Below are positions 37,377-50,250 of a stretch of 64,000 bases of DNA, piece after piece (positions within the stretch are counted from its first letter, which is position 1; each line of letters starts with the position of its first letter). This DNA comes from Adiantum capillus-veneris (Eukaryota > Streptophyta > Polypodiopsida > Polypodiales > Pteridaceae), in the NCBI GenBank assembly GCA_014529385.2, contig CM043950.1, positions 75,525,935 through 75,589,934 on the forward strand, given 5' to 3'. Both the position numbers and the translations under genes were made by a program. The notes beneath the pieces were generated by a model. That model had not been told where the DNA came from and searched no databases. It saw nothing but the letters and a program-made list of their open reading frames with translations.

Positions 37377-38704
37377 TTGTATTTCTTGGAAACAGGGGAA
37401 TGTCCACCAGATCTGACAAAAGGGCAGAAGCAATGGCTCACCAGGAAGGCCACAAGGTATCGGTTTATCAATGACGGTCTGTACTGTAAGGGTAAGGACC
37501 AAGTACTCAGGAAGGTCCCTTTCTCTAATGAAATTAATGGGATAACTACTAGCTGTCATGATAGTGTTTGTGGTGGTCACTTTGCCCTAGATATAACAAG
37601 CAGGAAAATCTTGCAGGCTGGTTTTGTATGGCCTAGCCTCAATCGTGATATACACCACTGGTGTAAGACATGCAATTTGTGTCAACGGGATGACACCAAG
37701 TCACTCATGCCTGAACCACAAACACCTATCCTTTCATACGAGCCATTTGAAAAGTGGGATATAGGTGCCATAAGACCATTGCCTACGGACAACTCAGGGA
37801 AGTTCTATATCATCATGGGAGTCGACTATATGACTAGGTGGGTAGAAGCTACAACCACAACTAGGATCACAGTTGTGAAGGTAGCTAAGTTTGTCTATGA
37901 GCACATATGTTGCAGGTTTGGCACACCATTAAAAATCATCTCTGATAGAAGGCGAGGTTTTAGAGCAGGCTTGGTAGGATAATTAATGCAAAAACTAGGC
38001 ATTACAACGAGGCACTCCACACCATATTACCCTCAATGTAATGGCTTAGTTGAAAAAGTGAATGGAATGATTTGTAAAATCATCACCAAGCAGGTTAACA
38101 ATCATCATGGGGATTGGGATAAGTATCTACTCCCAGCTTTGTGGGCCTACCGAACCTCATTCCAAACATCTTTGGGGTTCACCGCATATCATTTGGTATT
38201 TGGTAAGGAGGAAATCTTACCTATTGAGGTGCAACTAGCAAGTCTCAGAATAATGGCAAGCTAGTTTCAATGACCCAACATGTAGATAACATCCTAGATT
38301 TGGAACAACTACAGCTGGACAGAGAAGAAGCAGTCAATCATTATGCAGCACATGCAGAACACACACGGTTTAGTTTCAATCAACATCTTCGGCAAAAATC
38401 TTTAAAGAAGGGCATGTTGGTACTCCTCTATGACAATCACTTCAACACACACAAGGGTAAGAAGTTCCTAATCTAATGGGAAGGCCCTTTCATCATCAGG
38501 AATAAATATGCCTATGGGAGTTACCAACTCATGGAAGCGGATGGTAAGCTTCATAAGACGAGAGTCAATGGGTGGAGGCTTGAACCCTGTTTTCTACGGT
38601 TTGATCAAGCTCCACCTATCTACATTCCAAATGAGGATACACCATCAACCTCCACCTTCAATGACAATGACCAAAAGAATGAGTTAGAGGCAGAAACGCC
38701 CTAA
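37377..38704 (+). pseudogene. Tat-type Ty3/gypsy integrase
   Basis: This follows the second RNase H directly. The zinc finger is CHDSVCGGHFALDITSRKIL to CKTCNLCQ. The core has EKWDIGAI (first Asp), PLKIISDRRRGF (second Asp; usually SDNG-x-x-F) and NGLVEKVNG (Glu). A TAA at 37981 interrupts between the second Asp and Glu, and another at about 38262. The C-terminal part (WEGPFIIRNKYAYGSYQL, then VNGWRLEPCF) runs to the stop at about 38702. No chromodomain, as expected for Tat. Inactive. Confidence 0.85.
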
Positions 38705-38709
38705 CCTTT

Positions 38710-38719
38710 AGGAGGAGGG
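38710..38719 (+). other. Polypurine tract of the Tat relic
   Basis: AGGAGGAGGG four bases before the LTR start at 38724. Confidence 0.65.
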
Positions 38720-39009
38720 CTAATGACACGGGGTTAGCCACACGGCACTCTAGCTCGCCCGGAGACTGCTGATCATGGCTGGCCTTCGGAGCCAAGGCCA
38801 CGGGAATCGACCCCGTTTATGGAGCATAAAATAAACCAACAAAAAATGTTTTTCTTCTTTTTGCTACTGTTGCGCAACACTCCCACATGCCCACAGTAGG
38901 CCACCCGCCCGCTCCCCCCTTGGCACCACTCCCTTCCTTTCCTCCATTATCCCCTTCTCTCCCCTCCATTATCACCACACCACCCCCTCTCTCTCTCCCT
39001 CTCATCTAT

Positions 39010-39011
<2 letters not shown>

Positions 39012-39059
<48 letters not shown>

Positions 39060-39153
39060 AGTCTCTCACTCTCTCTCTTGTTCTCTGTGTAGCCAACCCA
39101 AGAGGGTGCATGAAAACTCTCTCTCTCTCTCTCTCTATACACACACACACTCC

Positions 39154-39200
<47 letters not shown>
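39012..39200. repeat. Clustered (CT)n and (CA)n microsatellites
   Basis: (CT)n at 39012-39058, 39117-39136 and 39164-39192, with short (CA)n between. Long open frames here on both strands only encode Ser-Leu or Glu-Arg alternation. Confidence 0.95.
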
Positions 39201-39206
<6 letters not shown>

Positions 39207-39887
39207 TACACTCCCTCTCTCATCGTCTCCCTTCCCCTCTCACCCTCACTTCACTCACGCTCTCTCTCCCTCTCACTTCTCTGTTTTCAGCTAGCCACAA
39301 AAAAAAAAAAATCTCATTCACTCTCGTTCTCACCCACATACTTGCCGATACACACTCACCCACAACCACACAAACCCACATGCTTTTCACACACAACATC
39401 ACTTACACACAGGAAAATGCACCTACTTACACACTGACACACATGAAACACGTACATGCACACATAACACACATCTACAAGCAAGATCAACCAATCAAGG
39501 TATTACTAGAAGGCCACCGCAAACAAGAACGACCCAACACACCCACATCATCGCACCCATCGTCAGCACGTGCAAAGTAACATTATGGAACTGCGACTAG
39601 AAGGTGCCCCGATACGACACGGTGGCATCACACAACAAAAGACTAGGAACGGTAGCATTAATCTCACACCAGCCACCCGAACCATCAACAACACCCATTG
39701 TAAATGCCCCGGTCTCCATTTTTCTCTAATAACCTGGCCAACGGCTAGTGAATAGTACAAACCTGCCCACCCCACTCTTACCTCCCTTCTCTCCCTCCCT
39801 AGCTCTCTCACTAGAGAGACATCTAGACTCTCTGCAGTGACCAATGGGTATTTTCAAGGAACATTGGTAAGGACCACCTCTCAGGCC

Positions 39888-39895
39888 TATATAAA
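39888..39895 (+). promoter_or_regulatory. LTR TATA box
   Basis: TATATAAA in a GC-richer context, within the Tat LTR, at a position compatible with the U3/R boundary. Confidence 0.6.
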
Positions 39896-40375
39896 GAGGC
39901 CTCCACTAAGAACAATGGGGGAGGGGCACAGAGAGAATAACACACTGGAGGAACCACCTAGCCTCCATGCACTCTACATTCCATACACCACTAAGCACAT
40001 AATGCATCTCACAAGCTAGGAAGCTCACGGTGTCATGCTTGCTGCAAGCATGAGTGTTCTAGCATTGGCAACATCACCACCACCACCACTCTCCACCCAC
40101 ACCATGGTTTACTTACTAGTCATGGCCACCCCATGCACATAAGTCACTCATTATCACCCCACAACGTAGCATGATCACACTAGGATTGAGTGCACTTACA
40201 CCATGCTACCCTAGGTCACTCTCGATGATGGTGATCAATGTCGCTGGCAGCTGCATCGTCTTGGTGTTTCCCTCAACTAACCTCTCGCTAACGTGCTAAC
40301 ACCGCTAATTCCAAATTTTGCCATGCATCATATGGCGGTCGCAGTCCATCATGTACCTCGAGTGTCAGGAGAAAA

Positions 40376-43182
40376 GTTGGTATCAGCCAAGATCACCATT
40401 TGTAAGTATCATCATCATTAATAAAAGTAAGCAATTCTATCATGATCTTTGAGTCCATTCTCTCTTCTTCTTAGCCTTGTTCTTTCCATATCTGTGGGAT
40501 GATTCTTCCCTTGTATATCAATCTCCTTGTGCTTCATCAACTGCTCCATCACCAGTCAGTCCTGCTCCATTCCGACCTTTGTCACATGCCTCTCTTGTGC
40601 ACGCACTCCTGACTATTGACTTGGCATTCTCTCTATCCGGACGTTGCTATCTCATCATTTTATGTTGGCTACCTAGATGGCATCTCACTCCTTCCACTCT
40701 AGGTCACCTATGTCAGCGTCCTAGCCACACTTATGCTAGATGGTGCCCCTTTATAGTTATATGATAACCCCCTCTCTTGAGATGATGCTTGAGGAATTCA
40801 GGCTATGTGTGGTGTAGAGGCCACCCACCTGGCACGTCATTTCCAAACGTCACTACTTCAGACAATATATCCTCAAACAGTCCTTCCATTTAATACAAGT
40901 TAAAGAAAATTAACAAGTTCAATTGATGTGGTTTCAAATTGGGACTGATCCAATGTTTAGGTAGTTTTCTCCTTCCTAATTACTCATGCTGCATTGAACA
41001 AAAAGAAGGTTCCTACATGTTCATGAATAATAACATCACTTCGTGGGATAAGTGGCACATCCTCATTCATTAGGGCCTTTCCTTTTCCTTTACCATCACT
41101 GGTTCCGACTTCGTGATCGTGTGATCCGCCATAGTGAGTTCTCTTGGGTTCCATTCCCACTAGTAGATACATAACTTAACTTGAGAAGTTGTGAGCTAAA
41201 GTATAAGAATACAATGGAAGTAGGGTAAATGATTATAAGTATTAATTCCAAAACATATATGGTTACTCTACACGTCAACTCAAAAAATATGCTTGCTTGA
41301 TCCTACCATAATCTTATGATACCATGTGTCATAACTCATACACTAATCACATGATTCATTACTTATATATACTTGCAAGAATAATCTATCATTTTAGTTG
41401 GACCATTTCTTGAATATAATTAGCTAATTCATGCAAGCATCTAGGTTACATCTATGGATAATTATGCGTGAAATCACCAAAATTGATTATATAATCATCT
41501 GCAATCGAGTAGTGAGGCCTTCATTACTTTGCAATGTAGAGAATTTAGCATAAAATAGGTGTAATGATGGTTGATTTCCAATTGAGGATAGGTAAATAAG
41601 ATTATAGAATTTGATAATAGAGTATCAACTGGAAAGGATTCCAATTGGATAATAATATGGTAGTAATTGGAAAGGATTCCAATTATAATATGACAGCAAT
41701 TGGAAATGATTTCAATTGAGAGAAGAGATTGATAATAACCTTGATTAATTAAGAGATTTACATTACCCAAATGGGCCTTAGAGTTATTGATCTCTCAAAG
41801 CCTTGTTGAAGCTTCACCAATGAGTAGACACAGCAGCAGAGTCTCCCTGTCTCTAATGTGTGCTCAAGTGTGTGTAAAATTGGGTAGGAATGCCCCTTAT
41901 ATAGACTTCTCAGGTTGCTTGATGATCAAGGCTTGCCCAAATCAACTCCATACCTCCCTAGCTTGCCCCCTCTTGCTAAAATAAAGAGTAGAGGTGTCAC
42001 AGTCTCCTACTTAGCCATTAGATTTGTCCCTCTTTACCCTTTTGGGTGATATACCTCATGTAGTGCCCCCATGCTCATAGTCAATTATTCTATAAGAGAT
42101 GGGTCCATGGATATGGGTCATTTATGGACATACATATACATGCACATACATGCCCATACATATGCATACCTTAGAATTAGGATTTAATATATTAACATTA
42201 GGATGAGATTTAATTATCTAAAGTGATCTTGGCTTATCAGAATTTAATTCTGAAACTTTCTATTAAAAGAAGAGCTTGAGGACTGCAAACTAAGGTGTTA
42301 GATATGCACATTTGCTATATTTAGCAGTTTTTGAGACAGACAACTATTTTTATGGAAATTCAGGACGGGGTAGATTTTGACAAGATGGTCGCATCTACGT
42401 GGGTGTAAGCACCTCAAAACTTTCTATTTTTGGACGAAAATGACCAAAAATTAAAATTTTAATATTGAAAATCTTACAGCAATATATTTATCATTAGCTC
42501 ATCAGAGGTGGAAAAACTGCAAAAAATAGTAACTTTTTGTATATGTTTAGAATGGTCTGATATGTATTCCTTTACATGGGAATCCCCAAGGGTGATAGAG
42601 ACCTAGCACAATTTTTCCATTGTTTCCTTGTCACACATGCTCTCAAACTACTTACTACTTGCACATTATGCTACCAATGTTAATTGTTGTGCTTGCTCAC
42701 ACTGGCTTTAAATCTGGTTTTCATCCTAGATAGCTTGCATGTGCTCTCTACCTACTTGATATTGTCAAAGCTGGTCATCAGTTTATTGTCAACTTATTAT
42801 CTTGCTAATATATAATTTTTTGGTTTTCATTTTAAATCAAAAATTCATTCACAATAACCATTCCCATTAAGCTCCTTACATGCCACTTAACACATTACTA
42901 CAAGGGGAGCTCTCCCACTACCCATAAAGGACTTTTTTGCCATGTCAATTCACCACTCCACGAGATCCCAAGTCTCTATCTCTAAGGTATCAAAAGGGAA
43001 CCCAAAACACACACAGGGCATAGAGCACTCTAGACATCGAGCTACAAAATTTTTAAAGCTTGATTGAGTAGGGTAGGAGAAGTAAATATATTTCTGATTC
43101 TAATCAATCAAGCAAGTTAGCCTCTTATTGCATTTAGTACATTTCCCTAATTTACATATTCCCAATTGTTATGAAATGCTTA
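40376..43182. other. No gene recognised
   Basis: No coding family recognised. AATTGGAAAGGATTCCAATT-like words recur at 41628-41720. Confidence 0.5.
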
Positions 43183-43560
43183 TCATGATGAATGCCTCGT
43201 TGTTCTATCCACCATAAGAGTTACACTACTTGCTACTTCATGGATGAACCCTGCCTTCAGTAGATTAATGAATCCTACCTCAAACTTATCTGTATAATTC
43301 AGATTCATCATATACCTCTCAAGTCCTACTAGTTGTGCATCTGGTTTCACTGGTATTCGATGTTGATACACCTCTCAGTTGACACCTTTCAAATTTGTAT
43401 ATTTTCAGGCAAAAACGTTTTGATACATCTAAAATAGTTGCCTAGAAGTTTCTTGAATCTTTGGTTTCATATGTTATTGATCTTTACTATCTTAGGATCT
43501 TATTTTGATCCTAAATTTCACTGCTCTATTTCTTCATCATTAAGTAATAACTAGTTTGGT
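43183..43560 (-). pseudogene. N-terminal reverse transcriptase fragment, Tat-type gypsy
   Basis: On the minus strand HRIPVKPDAQLVGLERYMMN and LLKAGFIHEVASSV (about 43360-43220) match the start of Ty3/gypsy RT in Tat-type elements. Upstream, NLGSK-x-DPKIVKIN and FKKLLGNYFRCIKTF (about 43535-43430) match the protease-RT linker of the same group. Stops interrupt the linker, and RT disappears before the catalytic motifs. Confidence 0.7.
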
Positions 43561-45040
43561 GATCCACCCCCTTTTCCCTTTTCCACTAACTCAGATTCTT
43601 TTTGTATGTGTATGCTTGTTGCATATACATTGAAAGGGTTATATGTGTTAGTTGAATTTTCCCATAAATCAGACAAGATACCCTATTACCCTTAGGTATT
43701 TGTGCATTTTTGTTGCCTATTTCAAATGTCTTTTCCCTCTGGTCTGGTTTCTCTAGTATTTTGGCTTTCACAATCTCTTGAAGGCCTACCATCCAGATTC
43801 ACTAATCTTTTCCCCAAATTTGATTCATTGAAGTTATCTGGCTAACACTCTCTTTGTGTTCTTCCCTTTCTCAATCTAGAAGAGTTGATTATGTAGTCAA
43901 TTTGTATGATTGATACTTTGTCTCTTTGATTTTAGACACAAGTCCATTTCCATTGCATCTAATTATTTCTTCCTTTTCTCTTTGATGAAACTCCTAGTCT
44001 CAGGTAATGTTCTTTTACTACTCTATGAACAATATTGTCTCCCTTTTGGAAAACTATCCTTGTAGTGTCATGGTGCTTGTACTCGCCTCATTCGGCTCTT
44101 AGCTAATGGATACTTTTGTGGGGATCCAAATTCTTGTTGTTGAACATTGTCTATCTCCATTCAATTTAACAACTTTTGCCAAGTCCCCCTTGAGTTATCG
44201 TACCTCTTTCTCCAAGTGCTCCTTTGAGCGTGTTGTTGGTTCCTTGACTTCTATTCCAACATTGTTATTACCTTATTCCATCACTTGGAGTTCCTTCTCT
44301 AGAGCCTCCCCGGGGGATTCACTCTATATAGAAAACAAGACTCCACCTACGACGAGCGGACAACTTTGATAAAACCCCTATATACGACTCATATTATGGA
44401 ATATGATGCCCCTTTCTACGCTGATATGACAATCAATGCAAAAAACTATCATACCCCTATCTTACATATAAAATTTAGGTCTCACATGATCTAACTGAGT
44501 AAAACTATTCAAAGAGAGTGTAGCATAGTGACTGGCGACATACTAAGAAACCACTTCTGTTGATAACTAGATGTACCCTCAATGTGTCTTAGTTTGACTT
44601 TCACACTACGTGCCCGTTCAGCATGCACTCTAGCTACTCATCTAATTTTGACCCATCTAAATTACACAAAAAACATGGCTATAAAGCTCTGCTAGGTTCC
44701 CTGTGTAAATTTGCATCTATGCAATGAGTCTTTAAAGCTTTCATCCCTCAACAAATCAACTATAATCACAAAACAAGAGATTGATACAAAGCAGTGTTAG
44801 TTCTTGCATGATTCTTTGTGGCTATTGACTCACAAGTTTGAGGGCAGACTCTTTTGGGAAGCCATGATTTTGAAACACAAAACTTCCTCTCATTTCCCCC
44901 TTTTCTCACTTCTCCCCTCCTCACTCCCCCCTCCCCCCCTAAATATGATACCCCCTCCCTTATTTTTAAGTTTGGGAGATAAATTATTGGGGGCCTACCC
45001 CTAACTTATACGCTTATGTAACTTGTAAAAGAAAAACCCT
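43561..45040. other. No gene recognised
   Basis: Between the RT fragment and the zinc-knuckle fragment. If both belong to one minus-strand element, the protease should lie here, but I cannot see it. Confidence 0.4.
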
Positions 45041-45118
45041 CCCTTGCACTTACGTGGCTCGGAAAGTTTTCCATGGTGAATCCCTTGCACTTACGTGGTG
45101 CGGTAAGTTTTCCATGGA
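45041..45118. repeat. Tandem duplication, 41-bp unit
   Basis: CCCTTGCACTTACGTGG and the following bases are repeated once, at 45041 and 45082, with small differences. Confidence 0.85.
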
Positions 45119-45393
45119 GAGCCTCTAAATCGTTTGGTAAAATTCATTGAATGGTTCTGACATCCAAGCATTCTAGCCTTTTTGCCACTATCTTCATTAG
45201 ATCCTCCATAATCCGAGCCACCATTGTTCTCTTCTCATGTCACTCAGTGACTTCTTTGACTTTCAATTGGCCTTATAGACCGCTCTCTGTTTCTCCCATT
45301 TTGAAGCCTCTTCACATTGCATCGTTTGACTGGATGGCTCATATGGTAACTCTTTTGATGACAACTCCATCACTCCTACTTGAATCGGATCCA

Positions 45394-45633
45394 TCATGTT
45401 ACCTCGACCACTTTGGCTTTCAAATTATCTACACATTGAGCTACAAAGTGTTTGTATTTTCCACAGGTATAGTAGCGGAAGTTACATCTGGTAAAATTAC
45501 TTCTATCCGAATGTTTACCAGCAAAGTTTTGATAGTGTCCTCCTCCATTTATGATGCTAGTAGTGTCTCCATTGTCCATGTTATTTGGTATCCTTTCTTG
45601 CTTAACTGGTTCTAGATTCATCAGAGCTATCAT
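45394..45633 (-). pseudogene. Retrotransposon gag zinc-knuckle fragment
   Basis: On the minus strand RYYTCGKYKHFVAQC resembles a CX2CX4HX4C zinc knuckle whose first Cys is Tyr. Upstream residues are polar (GGGHYQNFAGKHSDRSNF). It could be the gag of the same element as the RT fragment at 43183-43560 or an unrelated copia gag. Confidence 0.45.
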
Positions 45634-45734
45634 AGAAATGTATTTTCCCTCTTCATGTTATTTGTTATCCTTTCTTGCTTAATCGCTTCTAGATTCATCA
45701 GAGCTTATCATGGAAATGTCTTTTCCCTCCTTAA
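45577..45734. repeat. Tandem duplication, about 78-bp unit
   Basis: TGTTATTTGGTATCCTTTCT to TTTTCCCTC appears twice in a row, ending near 45656 and 45734. Confidence 0.8.
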
Positions 45735-48346
45735 AATGATGCATTTTGGATGTCCAAATGCTTTATAGTGAGTACATTGGCAACACTCATTGAAAAGAAA
45801 ACTTACATATTGAGACATTCTTGAGTAAGTGAAAGGATTTTTGTAGTTTTTCTATATTGGATTCACACTAATCTTAATTGAGGTTTGAGTGAGAGCTTCC
45901 AATGCATGAGATATGGACACAAATGATGTATCATATGTATACAATAGTATCAAATATATTATGGATTGTAAAAAATGCAAAGTGGCTTACTTAGGATTGG
46001 TAAAAATACACACCTGAAAATAGTATATAAACTTCCACATAGTGGAGTAATCAAGCTCATATTATAGCTAGGCCCAAGGTAAGAGGAAATATGTACATGC
46101 AAAGAGTGGGACTTAATATCTTTTAGGTTTTTTATTTGCTACTTTTTGGAAATGATTAGTAACTCAAACACCTATGTACAGTAAGGAGAGAATGTGAATT
46201 TGGCAAATTTGTGCCTTGGGTAGAAGATATTATTGCTTTGTGAAGGTAGCCTCACTGAGAGCATAGGTTTTATTTTTAGGATGAAGGGTGATAGATTCTT
46301 GTTCCAAAAAGGAAAGCCAAGAAAATGGCTATCAGTAGATACATACCCCACGATCATTTAGGTTCAACACACTCAATATATAGCTATACCTCAAGGGTGG
46401 TTTCGAGTCGCCCAATCCTCAAAGTTGTCTTCAAGGACATTGAAGACATGTCCAAGTTGGTGTCCATGTATGTACCTTGCACTTCTTCAAAAATAGTGGG
46501 CAATCTATCCCCTTTGTTCATGATTATTCTCTACTGAAGTTTTCACAATCTTGGCAAGATTTCACTCTCTTAGATCTTGAGTTCATAAAGATTCTCAAAG
46601 ATCGCTTAGTTACAACAAACTTGTGATTTACTTCTTTTCTGGGGTGGCAAATCTTCCTAGGTAGTAATCACTTGTTGTTGGATTTCTCACTGCTCCAGAT
46701 TTTGCAATTTAGTACTCAAGTAGTATGTGATTCCACAATTTAGTACTCAAGTAGCATGTGATTCCACAAAGGTTAAAAATCCACTTTTCACTTCAAAGTA
46801 GAACCACTTGTCTACTAGAGATAGAAAATTTTGAAATCAGCATCTCTAGTTTTACAATTTTCCAATGTGTCAAGCTATATTAGCTCCTCTCAAGCTACAT
46901 TTCCAAATTTCTTTTAAATTGGTTTGTGGACTCTCAATGCAAAGTGTAAGGCTTAGTTCAACTCAAAAAGTCAAAAAGATTTTTCCAGGTGATAGGTGTG
47001 CCTGCATCAAAAAGTGATTTCTTGCTCTTTTTCATGTACCCCAGGTTAATAATTTTCCACTGAAGAAAGGGTTTAACTTTTGTTCACCAATATCTGAAGC
47101 TACCCATATTTTATTGATTTTAGGATATTTTTACCAGTTCAAACCACTAAACAAGTGTTTAGCTTTTGATCACCAGGATCTGAAGTTACCCCTGTTTTGA
47201 TTTCAAGAGTTTTTAACTAGTTCTAACCATGTCTCCGAATCTAGTGGTCCAAATGACTTCAAATATTTTGGCTTGGGTCTATGCAATGCACACAACCATC
47301 TGTTTGGTCTCACTCATATCTGTTTGGTCCCACATGAGTGAATTCCAAATAGGCGTGCTTATTTTAGCTTATGGGATTTGGAGCCATATCCCCAATTTTA
47401 CCACATGTACCTGCTACTAGCAGTATACAAGAGCTTGTTAGTGAAGTTACTTGTGCAAAATTTGTGTTTCTTGTGTGCTAAAAAATAGGTATACCTGATT
47501 TTGAAGGTGGCACGTAAGTTCCAACTTGCAATTTTAGCACATATTCATATTCTTGGTTCTATTTGCAGTGCATTGATAAACTTGAATGTGAAAATGGGTG
47601 TGAAACTTGTAAGCCCAAAATAGGCATGCCTATTTTGAACTTGGCTTGAATTTGGTCAGATGCAATTTCTTTAAGCATAGATGCAACACCAACTATTTTG
47701 TACTTATCCTACTCCTACCGTAACTAAAATAATGCACAAGATGATAAAGAAACAACAATCTTGAAAATTCACCATCTTAACTTGGCATCATTCTACCGAC
47801 CCATCTCTAGTCTCAAGGATCACCACCACCCCTTTTCCTAACTAGCCCATAGCTATCAAGGTCATTGAAAATTCTCCCTACTCCCCAATGCCCTACATAG
47901 TCAGTGAGTTGCCCCCTAATTGTATGAAATCAGAAAGGTGATTTCTCTAGGTAGAACTAGAGGAAGTAATGGATTTTAGTTGTGATTGTGTTGGGTTTTT
48001 CTTTAATTTATGATTCCTCATCCCTATAAATGGCGCCTAAATGTGGGCGGGGGCTACCAAGCCTCACCACATCTATGGTAGCAAAACGAGAATCACACAC
48101 ACATAAAAGGGCAATCCATGGGACGTAGCTGACCTGAGTAGTGCATGGAGGCTACAAGAGGTAGTTAAACTCTCGAAAAATGTTGTTTAACTTTTGATAA
48201 TCTAAGGTAATAATCTCAAGTGTGTGTCAAACACCAAAATCTAGTTTACTTTTCCACAAGCCTCAAGTTAAGCGTTGTGATAGGTACATGATCTCATCTG
48301 TGTCCAAACTCACTAATAGACCACTCAAAGGACTCTACAATATCCT
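45735..48346. other. No gene recognised
   Basis: Non-coding. Holds a 31-bp tandem duplication at 46706-46767 (AATTTAGTACTCAAGTAG and following) and a looser duplication of about 100 bp at 47055-47230 (CTTTTG-TCACCA-TCTGAAG-TACCC). Confidence 0.5.
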
Positions 48347-48350
48347 TTAA

Positions 48351-49691
48351 CACTAGAATGGTAACATGACACTTTTATATCCTTGGACACTTTTGTGTCC
48401 TGTTAAGTGACCATTTTGCTTGAATTATTTGAAGAGTATGAAAATGAATTTGTAGGTGCTATATATCCACAAAGTTTCTTTATGAGCTGAAAAAAACTTA
48501 TCATTTTTTTTGTAGTATCGATCTCACCATTAACCTTACTCTTGCACAACATTTTTGAACCTAAACTGTGCCAAAAAACCTGTCCTTTTTTTGGCTTTTT
48601 TTTCAATTTTTAGTAACTATACCACTCTAAACTTCATGTTTGTGAGGTTTAGATGGCTAGAGGTTATGCCTTCATAGTTCTCAACATGTTTTGATGCTTG
48701 TAGGAAGAGCTAAGTGTTAAAATTGAAAGTTATGACCAATTTACAAGAATTGCATAATCCTTTTTTTTTTGCCAAAATTAACACTTTTATGATTTTTTTG
48801 GTGGCTTTCTTGATATCCAAATTTAATTTTGATTGTGTAAGTGTAATGTATAACATAAAGCTAATCTTCCTTGAGTTTTGGGGGACCTAATATGCTATAT
48901 AGCATAGTATATGATGATGGTTGAGTTTTTTTATTTGCTGAAGAATACGATACATTTTAGAGTAGCAAGTGTAACTTTCTCAATATTGCTAGTTTCTTAG
49001 GCCAATTGTGTGTATTTTGTAGGTAGTAACCATATCTATTCATAGACTACAAACTTGGATAGATATTTAGTAGTTTCTATGGGTTTCTAGAGGTCATAAT
49101 GCTAAACCCAGTTTTTTTCATGTTTGTTGTATTTAGCACTTTATCATTGCCCCCAAGGTTCCAATTGTAAGAGATCCATTATCCTTTTGATATGCTTCAT
49201 GGCTCCTTTTGAATCCAAATGCCCAAAGGGAACCAAGAAAACATGTATATAGTATCTGTATTGAGCGTAACTATAGAAACTTTGATGATAGGTCCGCAGA
49301 ATGACAAAAATGCAACTTTTTTGTACCTATTTTTTTTGCCCAAAAACAATTAGTGAGGTAAAAGCAACCATATGCTTAGGTCACCAACCCATTGAAGTTA
49401 ACAGGGTATTTTATCTCATGTCCTACAAAAATCCACACTCTTATTTATATGCAATCAACCGTACAAAATTGCTGTTTTGGGCAAAATGCATTGGTCCATC
49501 AACTTTGGAGGCTTGTAGTGACCAAGGGATGACAAAATTACAAGTTTCTCATTTTTTCCATTTGTACTAGTTATTGAACTATCAGCTCATGAAAGGATTT
49601 TTCAAAATGAGTGGATCTACTATGGTTTTGGAATTTTTTCCCAAAACCCTAAAAGCACACTTTTATGTCCTGTTAGGTTACCATTCTAGTG
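48351..49691. mobile_element. TTAA-flanked TIR element, copy 3 (1,341 bp)
   Basis: Begins CACTAGAATGGTAAC and ends with its exact inverse complement (15 bp). TTAA lies at 48347-48350 and 49692-49695. More diverged than copies 1 and 2 but colinear, with subterminal GACACTTTTATATCC, GGACACTTTTGTGTCC and CACACTTTTATGTCC. The inner TIR bases differ from copies 1 and 2 (AA for GT) at both ends. No transposase. Confidence 0.85.
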
Positions 49692-49695
49692 TTAA

Positions 49696-50215
49696 GGTAG
49701 ATCTATCTACTTATATTCTCATAACTTCATTTAAACATGCAAATCGTATGCTCCAAGCAAAAAAACAAAGTAGACGATTGCACTCAAAGTAACACAATAC
49801 CATGAGAAACTTACATTTAAAAAAAAGAGCTTTAGCCTCCAAACTCATAGCTATTCTCCAAGCCACAATGCTATTCCATTGGGACACATGAAATTGGGAT
49901 CCGTAATTTGCTATCAAAGTAGTGTCGAAGATACTACTTTTTGGACCACCAACAGATGCTTTGGCCCGCTACATGTTTTTGATAAAAATTGAAATTTGAG
50001 TCCATATACAAGAAAAACTAAGTTTTTAAAAATGAATTCTTAATTAATCTTGAAATCTACCATGAAGGGAGTATTTTTAATGTAGGGGGAGCCACGTTGA
50101 CACGACAAATTCGGTAGGAAGGAGATTTAGTGTTTCAACTATTATATCAAGGCTTAAGTTAGTACTATAAAGTCTCTACATAAGGATACTTTTTCTTGGT
50201 GATTATCATCATCAT
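49696..50215. other. No gene recognised
   Basis: Non-coding, AT-rich. Confidence 0.5.
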
Positions 50216-50240
50216 CCCCCCCCCCCCCCCCCCCCCCCCC
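50216..50240. repeat. Poly-C run (25 C)
   Basis: An uninterrupted run of 25 C, followed by TCCCTCCCCC. The minus strand is a long G run with G-quadruplex potential. Its length is probably unreliable in any assembly. Confidence 0.95.
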
Positions 50241-50250
50241 TCCCTCCCCC

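Larger units (their letters stand above)
38724..40375 (+). repeat. 3' LTR of the Tat relic (right end uncertain)
   Basis: Starts TGACACGGGGTTAGCC just after the polypurine tract. Contains a TATA box (39888-39895), a CCAAT/ATTGG pair at 39841/39863, and long CT and CA microsatellites (39012-39060, 39116-39200). The right end is placed only by a TGGTATCAG at 40378; no clean CA end is visible. Confidence 0.5.

Noticed and set aside
39002-39580. Long open frames on both strands (Glu-Arg and Ser-Leu-His-Thr rich)
   Set aside because: By-products of the CT/CA microsatellites in the Tat LTR.
40378-40386. TGGTATCAG as a second primer-binding site after the Tat LTR
   Set aside because: Only nine bases match, no clean CA terminus precedes it, and no gag follows. 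Used only as a tentative LTR end marker.
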